Source: an uncultured Bacteroidales bacterium (GTDB lineage Bacteria; Bacteroidota; Bacteroidia; Bacteroidales; Paludibacteraceae). Taken from it: a stretch of DNA of 64,000 nt. The position numbers and the translations under genes are program-made. The stretch lies in NCBI GenBank assembly GCA_902778935.1, contig CACYZT010000002.1:328693-392692 (forward strand). Direction: 5' to 3'. The notes below the pieces were generated by a model that had not been told where the DNA came from, made no database searches, and saw only the letters and a list, made by a program, of their open reading frames with translations. Below, in pieces: positions 58,774 through 64,000 of the stretch; within the stretch, counting starts at the first letter, position 1, and each line of letters starts with the position of its first letter.

Positions 58774-60078
58774 CTATTCACGCAAGTCCTCCTCTGTCAA
58801 ATGGTCCGTTAAATATACCTGTCCTTTACGCCGTACGCAAGCCGGTTTTCCTAACAGTTCTCGCTCCAGATGCAAAAGGTCATATTGTGTATAGCGGTCA
58901 CCGGCATTGCGCACCAGCACCGCCCGGTCATCATAGAAGAACCGGTACAGGGACGGGGCCTGGAACGAGCCATCGAAGACCACAGGCTTGCCCTGCGCCT
59001 CTGCATGGATGGTTTCGAGGGTTTGCTGTTTGTGTGCCAAGCCCGTTCTCGCAGGAAGGACATTCGCCATGAGCACGACGCGCGCAATGAGGACGAGTCC
59101 TACACACACGCCTAAGGCTATCTTCAGGCCTTTGCGCTCCATAAGCGGTTCGTCCATTAAAAGAATGATAGCCGGAATGGCGGTCACGATGGTCCAATGC
59201 GGCTCCACATGCCCGCGGAAGGACATCAGCAGGAAGAAGAGCTGTGTGCCGATGAGCGTCACGCCCAACGAACGTTTGAACGCATCGTCGGTCCGTAACT
59301 GCTTCGCACCCGCCCAGAGCATCAATGCCCATACGAAGGGATTGAACACCGCCCATTGGTTCGGGATGAACTCCAAGGTATAGAGCGGTTGGTACGCCGT
59401 GGCACGGGAGACCAGATGATAGGTGAACGAAGGGAAGTTATTGGTATATTGCCACCATAGGTGAGGCATCATCAGCACGGCTGCTATACCGACTGCCGTC
59501 CAAGCTTTGCCACTCTTGAGCAAACGCCAGTTACCGAGCAGCGCAAAGGCTATGACGAGCACACCGATATATTTGCTATACAACATTCCCGCCATGCTCA
59601 CGCCTAACAACAGAACTGTTGACCATTGGCTGTTGGCTATTAGTTTTTGGTACGCATAATAGAACAGTGCGGCGAAGAAAAGGAGCGGTGCGTCCGGCGT
59701 AGTCATGAAGCCGTAGGCACAGAACATCGGAATGGAAGCCGAGAGCAAAATGAATTTTGCTATTTGAGATTTGGGATTTGAGATTTGAGAATTGGGAATG
59801 GTCTTCCAAATCACATAGACAGTCGCGACATGCATTAAAACGGTAACAAGCCTGACACTCAGGTTTTTGAGTATCAAGCTTGTAGCAGGTATGAGGGTTG
59901 CGCTCAAGGCGGTCATCAGTCCCACCATAGGCGGGTGGTCGAAATAGCCCCAATCGAGGAACTGTCCGTAGAGCCGGTAATAGGCTTCGTCAGCGTGTAT
60001 CTCGCAAAACATAGCGCACAGCAAATCCAGCAATCCCCATCCGAGGAGCCACCATCCTATGCCATTCCTTTTGCCCAT
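58774..60078 (-). CDS. Family 39-type (PMT) membrane glycosyltransferase
   Basis: 434 residues, about ten or more hydrophobic segments. The N-terminal acidic motif HADEAYYRLYGQFLDWGYFDHPPMVGLM is the signature of ArnT/PMT_2-like enzymes that use polyprenyl-phosphate sugars. LLFFAALFYYAYQKL and LGNWRLLKSGKAW are typical. Two word-like repeat tracts are read in frame as PNSQISNPKSQIAKF (near 103-117) and LIANSQWSTV (near 145-154). First gene of the operon that runs to the O-antigen-ligase-like gene, 30 bp after dnaJ. Confidence 0.88.
   Translation of the reverse strand: MGKRNGIGWWLLGWGLLDLLCAMFCEIHADEAYYRLYGQFLDWGYFDHPPMVGLMTALSATLIPATSLILKNLSVRLVTVLMHVATVYVIWKTIPNSQISNPKSQIAKFILLSASIPMFCAYGFMTTPDAPLLFFAALFYYAYQKLIANSQWSTVLLLGVSMAGMLYSKYIGVLVIAFALLGNWRLLKSGKAWTAVGIAAVLMMPHLWWQYTNNFPSFTYHLVSRATAYQPLYTLEFIPNQWAVFNPFVWALMLWAGAKQLRTDDAFKRSLGVTLIGTQLFFLLMSFRGHVEPHWTIVTAIPAIILLMDEPLMERKGLKIALGVCVGLVLIARVVLMANVLPARTGLAHKQQTLETIHAEAQGKPVVFDGSFQAPSLYRFFYDDRAVLVRNAGDRYTQYDLLHLERELLGKPACVRRKGQVYLTDHLTEEDLRE
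59613..59650 (-). repeat. Word-like repeat tract inside GT39 (second)
   Basis: On the minus strand, TAGCCAACAGCCAATGGTCAACAG-type words in frame. Near-copies of (T)AGCCAAC/AGCCAAT. Confidence 0.6.
59758..59802 (-). repeat. Word-like repeat tract inside GT39 (first)
   Basis: Five near-copies of TCTCAAA/TCCCAAA/TCTCAAATCCC in tandem on the minus strand, read in frame as NSQISNPKSQI. Confidence 0.85.
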
Positions 60079-60108
60079 CGTCCTTGCTTTAGCTTTTCGC
60101 CATTCGCC

Positions 60109-61278
60109 TTATATACCGAACAGGTTCTTAAAGAAGTTCTTTTTGTCGGCCGAGCCCGGAGCTATATTCGGGCTGTTCTGGAGTTGCTCGATGAGTGCGC
60201 GTTCCTCTTTGTTCAGTTTCTCGGGGATATACACGCCTACGTTGATGAGCAGGTCTCCGGTGCCGTAGTTACGTCCGTACTGGTCGATGCGCGGCAGACC
60301 TTTGCCTCTCATGCGCAGCACCTTACCGGGTTGCGTACCCGGTGTGACGGTTATCTTCACATCGCCGGTGAGCGTAGGAATCTGCACTTGACCGCCGAGG
60401 ACCGCCGTAGGCATATCGAGCAGGAGGTTATAGATCAGGTCGCTGTCCTGACGGATGAAATCCTTGTGCTCTTCCTCTTCGATGAGGACGAGCAGGTCTC
60501 CGTTGACGCCACCTCGCGGAGCTGCGTTACCCTTACCGGGCACGGTAAGTTGCATACCTCCGGCTACGCCGGCAGGGATGGTGATAGTGATGATCTCGTC
60601 GTCACGGACGATACCTTCGCCACCGCATTTCGGGCATTGGTTTTTGATGATGCGTCCTTCGCCGTGACAGGTGTCGCACTCTGCCTGCACTTGCATCATA
60701 CCGAAGATGCCACGTTGCTGCCGGATGACGCGTCCGGAGCCCTTACAGGTCGGACAGGTCTCGGTGGAGCCATCTTTGCTGCCAGAGCCGTTGCAGTCCT
60801 TACACTGAACGAGTTTGCGCACTTTGATTTTCTTCTCGCATCCTTTGGCTATCTCTTCGAGCGTCAGACGCACTTTGACGCGCATGTCGGAACCTCTGCG
60901 AACGCGCGGACCGCGACTTCTGCCGCCTCGTCCGCCCATGAACATCTCGCCGATGTCGCCCAGGTCGAAACCTGCGCCTTCGAAGATGTCGCCGAAATGC
61001 GAGAAGATATCTTCCATGGACATACCTCCGCCGGAGAAGCCACCCATACCGTTCATGCCTGCATGGCCGAACTGGTCGTACCGCTGTCTTTTCTGCGGGT
61101 CGGACAGCACCTCGTAGGCTTCAGCTGCTTCCTTGAATTTCTCTTCGGCTTCCTTGTCGCCCGGGTTCTTATCCGGGTGGTATTGTATCGCTTTCTTGCG
61201 GTACGCTTTTTTTATTTCTTCCGCGCTGGCGGTCTTTTCTACGCCAAGCACTTCATAGTAATCTCTTTTCTCTGCCAT
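60109..61278 (-). CDS. dnaJ: Chaperone DnaJ
   Basis: 389 residues, type I. J domain 1-70 with HPDKNPGD; Gly/Phe-rich linker ([19 protein letters not shown]); four zinc-finger repeats [33 protein letters not shown]-terminal substrate domain. Co-chaperone of DnaK. It lies four bases after grpE; dnaK is not in the window. Confidence 0.96.
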   Translation of the reverse strand: MAEKRDYYEVLGVEKTASAEEIKKAYRKKAIQYHPDKNPGDKEAEEKFKEAAEAYEVLSDPQKRQRYDQFGHAGMNGMGGFSGGGMSMEDIFSHFGDIFEGAGFDLGDIGEMFMGGRGGRSRGPRVRRGSDMRVKVRLTLEEIAKGCEKKIKVRKLVQCKDCNGSGSKDGSTETCPTCKGSGRVIRQQRGIFGMMQVQAECDTCHGEGRIIKNQCPKCGGEGIVRDDEIITITIPAGVAGGMQLTVPGKGNAAPRGGVNGDLLVLIEEEEHKDFIRQDSDLIYNLLLDMPTAVLGGQVQIPTLTGDVKITVTPGTQPGKVLRMRGKGLPRIDQYGRNYGTGDLLINVGVYIPEKLNKEERALIEQLQNSPNIAPGSADKKNFFKNLFGI

Positions 61279-61282
61279 AAAG

Positions 61283-61816
61283 TTATTCTCCCACTACTAC
61301 TTTGGCGAAACGGATGACCTTTTCGCCGAGTTTATATCCTTTCTGCGTACAATCGATGACTTTGCCTTTTTGTTCCTCGCCGGCAGCGAAAGTAGTCACT
61401 GCTTCGTGTTCGTCGGTGTTGAAGTCCGCACCTTCGGTCTCGATAGGATGCACATCGTTCTTGTCGAGGAAAGAGAGGAACTTCTGCTGGATGAGGCGTA
61501 TTCCTTGGCGCACAGCGTCAATATCGTCGGTCTTATCCATAGCTTCAACGGCTCGCTCGAAATCATCGATGAGCGGTAACATCTCCTTGAAGATACGTTC
61601 GCCGGCAGTGTCCATCAGCTCGAGTTTCTCCTTGTTGGTACGGCGACGGAAGTTATCAAACTCCGCCATCATACGCAGGTTCTTGTCCTCGAGTTCAGCG
61701 ATTTTCTCTTCGAGTTCGGTTTTCGCTTGCTCCAGTTCTGCCACTTTGGCTTCCAGCTCTTGCAAGCCTTCGTTCTTCACTTCGTTTTTCTGTTCTTTTT
61801 TATCTTTCTTACTCAT
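61283..61816 (-). CDS. grpE: Nucleotide exchange factor GrpE
   Basis: 177 residues from the ATG at 61816; an ATG two codons upstream is also possible. Acidic/basic N-terminal coiled coil (about 15-60, [20 protein letters not shown]), then the family block [18 protein letters not shown], and a C-terminal beta domain ([20 protein letters not shown]...[18 protein letters not shown]). It releases ADP from DnaK. Operon with dnaJ. Confidence 0.95.
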   Translation of the reverse strand: MSKKDKKEQKNEVKNEGLQELEAKVAELEQAKTELEEKIAELEDKNLRMMAEFDNFRRRTNKEKLELMDTAGERIFKEMLPLIDDFERAVEAMDKTDDIDAVRQGIRLIQQKFLSFLDKNDVHPIETEGADFNTDEHEAVTTFAAGEEQKGKVIDCTQKGYKLGEKVIRFAKVVVGE

Positions 61817-61888
61817 AATCATACATAATTATCCGTTTTGGCAACGTCAAATACCGTGCCAAGGGTTCGTTCTCTGCCAAAATGGCAG

Positions 61889-62905
61889 TTAAAACATCGT
61901 TTGCTGTCCGTCAGCCGAGACCGGTGTCTTGCCGAGGTGGCGGTATGCGAGTTCGGTAGCTTCTCGTCCGCGTGGCGTGCGCTTGATAAACCCTTCTTTA
62001 ATCAGATAGGGTTCGTACACATCTTCTATCGTGCCGGCATCTTCGCCCATGGCAGTAGCGATAGTATTGAGGCCCACAGGTCCTCCGCGGAACTTATCGA
62101 TGATGGTTGTCAGCAGTTTGTTGTCTATCTGGTCGAGACCGAAGGTGTCGATATTGAGTGCCTCGAGCGCATATTGCGCCATCTCGAGGTCTATCCGTCC
62201 GTCGCCTTTGACCTGGGCGAAATCGCGAACGCGTCGTAGCAGCGCGTTGGCTATACGGGGCGTTCCACGGCTGCGACGGGCAATCTCGCACGCTGCCTCT
62301 TCGTTAATCTCCACGTTCAGTAGCCGTGCCGACCGCTTGACGATACCCGCAAGGATGTCCGCATCGTAGTACTCGAGATGGCAGTTGATGCCGAAACGCG
62401 CACGGAGCGGAGAGGTCAGCAGGCCCGAACGGGTCGTTGCTCCGATGAGCGTGAAAGGATTGAGGTCTATCTGGATGGTACGAGCCGACGGCCCTTTGTC
62501 AATCATGATGTCAATGCGGTAGTCCTCCATCGCCGAATAGAGGTACTCCTCCACGATGGGGCTGAGACGGTGTATCTCATCGATGAACAGCACATCGTTC
62601 GGTTCGAGGCTCGTGAGCAGCCCTGCCAGGTCACCGGGTTTGTCCAGCACCGGACCGCTGGTTACCTTGAATCCCACGCCAAGCTCATTGGCGATGATAT
62701 TACTCAGGGTCGTCTTCCCCAAGCCCGGAGGGCCGAAGAGCAAGACATGGTCCAGACTCTCGTGACGAAGCTTCGCTGCTTCTACGAATATCTTCAGATT
62801 GGATGTCACCTTACTCTGCCCTGCGAAGTCGGCAAAGCACAAAGGACGCAGCGCACTGTCCTGCTCCTTCTCGTTCATCTGTTGTCGTATATCAAAATCT
62901 GCCAT
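61889..62905 (-). CDS. ruvB: Holliday junction branch-migration ATPase RuvB
   Basis: 338 residues. Blocks: [26 protein letters not shown], Walker [10 protein letters not shown], Walker [10 protein letters not shown], sensor [22 protein letters not shown] and the C-terminal winged helix [24 protein letters not shown]. Hexameric motor that works with RuvA/RuvC in recombination. Upstream of grpE by about 70 bp, so possibly the same transcript. Confidence 0.96.
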   Translation of the reverse strand: MADFDIRQQMNEKEQDSALRPLCFADFAGQSKVTSNLKIFVEAAKLRHESLDHVLLFGPPGLGKTTLSNIIANELGVGFKVTSGPVLDKPGDLAGLLTSLEPNDVLFIDEIHRLSPIVEEYLYSAMEDYRIDIMIDKGPSARTIQIDLNPFTLIGATTRSGLLTSPLRARFGINCHLEYYDADILAGIVKRSARLLNVEINEEAACEIARRSRGTPRIANALLRRVRDFAQVKGDGRIDLEMAQYALEALNIDTFGLDQIDNKLLTTIIDKFRGGPVGLNTIATAMGEDAGTIEDVYEPYLIKEGFIKRTPRGREATELAYRHLGKTPVSADGQQTMF

Positions 62906-62919
62906 AAGGCAATTATATT

Positions 62920-62952
62920 TTACAATTTACAATTTACAATTTACAATTTAAC
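62920..62952 (-). repeat. Word-like repeat tract between gldA and ruvB
   Basis: Four copies of the 7-bp word ACAATTT (plus strand), overlapping the gldA stop codon. Confidence 0.9.
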
Positions 62953-63622
62953 GGTTTAAGGTCGAAGACCTAAATAATGTCTCGAGGTCTTTGACCTCAT
63001 CCACCATTTTGTCGGCTTTTATCTGTCCGTGGTCGAGGATGACGACTCGGTCGCACATCTCGCGCACTTCCTGCATGATATGGGTAGAGAGGATGATGCT
63101 TGGCTTTTGGCTATTCGCTGTTAGCTGTTGGTTCGCTAAGCCGCGTATAAGGGCTCGTATCTCCACGAGCTGATTGGGGTCAAGTCCTGTTGTCGGTTCG
63201 TCGAGTATCAGTAATTGCGGGTCGCCAATCAGCGCTTGCGCCAAGCCTACGCGCTGGCGGTATCCCTTGCTCAGTTCGCGTATATGCTTGTGGCGCTCGG
63301 GTGTGAGGCCGACGCGTTCGATGAGGTCGGAGACCGTTTTACTGACAGATGTCAGCCCCGCCATGAACTGCAGGTATTCGGTCACATACATCTCTTCGTA
63401 CAGCGGGTTGTTCTCCGGCAGATACCCGATACGAGGGGGCACGGTTACCGAACCGCTATCGGCACGCCATAGTCCGACAAGTATCTTCATCAGTGTGGAC
63501 TTGCCGGCACCGTTGGGTCCGAGCAGTCCGAGCACTTGTCCTTCGGGAATGGTCAGCGTCACATCCTTGAGCACCTGCTGCGCACCGAAGGATTTGCTTA
63601 TATTTTCAATTTTTATGCTCAT
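62948..63622 (-). CDS. gldA: GldA-like ABC transporter ATPase, short form
   Basis: 224 residues from the ATG at 63622; an ATG at 63628 is also possible. Walker A GPNGAGKS, the GldA-like RIGYLPENNPLYEEMYVTEYLQFMAGL, signature LSKGYRQRVGLAQALIGDPQLLILDEPTTGLDPNQLVEIR and STHIMQEVREMCDRVVIL. GldA needs GldFG for gliding in Flavobacterium, but close homologues occur in non-gliders. Here the usual C-terminal extension of about 70 residues is missing. An insert ANQQLTANSQKP is encoded by a repeat tract. The promoter lies so close that the leader is only about 14 bases. Confidence 0.82.
   Translation of the reverse strand: MSIKIENISKSFGAQQVLKDVTLTIPEGQVLGLLGPNGAGKSTLMKILVGLWRADSGSVTVPPRIGYLPENNPLYEEMYVTEYLQFMAGLTSVSKTVSDLIERVGLTPERHKHIRELSKGYRQRVGLAQALIGDPQLLILDEPTTGLDPNQLVEIRALIRGLANQQLTANSQKPSIILSTHIMQEVREMCDRVVILDHGQIKADKMVDEVKDLETLFRSSTLNR
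63101..63134 (-). repeat. Word-like repeat tract inside gldA
   Basis: Near-copies of AACCAACAGCT/AACAGCGAATAGCCAAAAGCC on the minus strand, read in frame as NQQLTANSQKP between conserved ATPase blocks. Confidence 0.65.
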
Positions 63623-63642
63623 CTTCATCAACTTTGCGGGTG

Positions 63643-63673
63643 CAAATTTACTGCTTTTTTTTGAGATATGCAA
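63643..63673 (-). promoter_or_regulatory. Promoter of gldA
   Basis: On the minus strand: TTG (63673-63671), 20 bp, TAAATTTG (63650-63643), then CACCC. The -33 element lies in ATTTGCATATCTC. Confidence 0.85.
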
Positions 63674-63683
63674 ATAAAAACAG

Positions 63684-63711
63684 AAAAAGCGCAATTTTCG
63701 TGCGCTTTTTC
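63684..63711 (-). terminator. Terminator downstream of the window-edge gene
   Basis: AAAAAGCGC pairs with GCGCTTTTT around a 9-base loop. It is symmetric, so it can act on both strands, and it separates the upstream minus gene from the gldA promoter. Confidence 0.85.
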
Positions 63712-63732
63712 CTTTACTACAGGCGGAGACGG

Positions 63733-64000
63733 TTAGTCTTGCGACTCATCATATTCGCGTCCGCAGACGAGCCAGAGGTAGGCGTTCATGGTCTTCTTGC
63801 CGTTGGCGAGGTCGCGTTGTGCGAGGAAGTCGATCTGGTCCTGGGTGACCTTGGTCAAGTCTTCCTTACGTGCCGCTACCATCGCACGGACGGCTTGGAA
63901 ACGCTGACGGATGGATACCTCTTTCGGTTTGAGCGGAGACGTGCGTTTGTAGCGGTCTGCGTCAAACGAATACACGCGCTGGCAGTTCTCGTTGGAGCTG
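63733..64000 (-). CDS. Partial protein of unknown function (3' end of gene)
   Basis: The frame stays open to the window edge, so the GTG at 63975 need not be the start. The visible C-terminal part is charged and helical (KPKEVSIRQRFQAVRAMVAARKEDLTKVTQDQIDFLAQRD) and ends in NGKKTMNAYLWLVCGREYDESQD. No family was recognised and no signal can be judged. Confidence 0.6.
   Translation of the reverse strand, partial: SSNENCQRVYSFDADRYKRTSPLKPKEVSIRQRFQAVRAMVAARKEDLTKVTQDQIDFLAQRDLANGKKTMNAYLWLVCGREYDESQD

Noticed and set aside
59935-61317. Plus-strand ORF of 460 codons opposite dnaJ
   Set aside because: dnaJ is certain on the minus strand; the opposite frame is open because of dnaJ codon bias and shows no family signature.
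1-64000. rRNA or tRNA genes
   Set aside because: No cloverleaf with GTTC-type T arm plus matching acceptor, and no conserved rRNA block, was found in the intergenic regions. A covariance-model scan would be decisive.

Overview
The window is a chromosomal segment of a Bacteroidales-type bacterium (phylum Bacteroidota). Four things point there. Promoters have the form TTG-N20-TANNTTTG. Gene content includes DUF4254, WbqC-like, a GldA-like ATPase, C10 and M6 secreted peptidases, and a Wzi-type capsule protein. Many Sec signals go with a shared C-terminal signature of the type expected for type IX secretion (T9SS) cargo. Low-complexity repeats are common. The family cannot be fixed from sequence alone. 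No rRNA, tRNA, CRISPR array or transposase gene was seen.

Layout. 1-3580 (+): the end of an MBOAT acyltransferase, coaE, a barrel-like envelope protein and a lipoprotein. 3731-9703 (+): dapB, lepB, wbqC-like, ilvE, a POT peptide transporter and a coiled-coil protein. 9704-16555 (+): rsmI, two polysaccharide flippases, ribE, two FKBP isomerases and truA. 16552-19180 (+): a GH28 pectinase-type lipoprotein and a DUF4861-type lipoprotein. 19307-25501 (-): a giant secreted adhesin-like protein. 25805-32614 (-): a compact operon of two C10 (streptopain-type) proteases, a small secreted companion, a Sec11-like Ser/His S26 peptidase and a PqqD-like RiPP-recognition protein. 33041-41770 (+): two paralogous surface proteins enclosing or flanking three toxin-antitoxin modules (RelE/ParE type, HepT-MntA, HicAB). 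41953-46891 (+): MlaE/MlaF-type transporter, an orphan M6-type prodomain, an M6 protease, exonuclease III and LptB. 46898-54014 (+): kelch lipoprotein, Wzi-like barrel, DUF4254 and an LPS/glycan assembly set (GT9, kinase-GT2 fusion, two GT2). 53947-60078 (-): GT39, GtrA, two outer-membrane proteins and an O-antigen-ligase-like protein. 60109 to the end (-): dnaJ, grpE, ruvB, a GldA-like ATPase and a partial gene.

Much of the window serves the cell envelope: lipid-linked glycan synthesis, flipping and ligation, LPS export, and secreted peptidases and surface proteins. Six secreted proteins end in the same short signature (N-G-x-[LI]-x-I-x-[RK]-x-G-x-x-Y-x-x-x-G), which suggests one export route.

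Two observations look least explained. One is the C10-protease operon, which contains a soluble Sec11-like peptidase and an RRE-type protein but no modifying enzyme. The other is a small repeat family whose units keep the frame YTACA...GGTC around stems that covary in sequence. It occurs between genes, inside one lipoprotein gene in frame, and as the hydrophobic core of that lipoprotein's signal peptide. Many other word-like short repeat tracts also sit in frame inside conserved housekeeping genes (dapB, lepB, wbqC, GT39, gldA).
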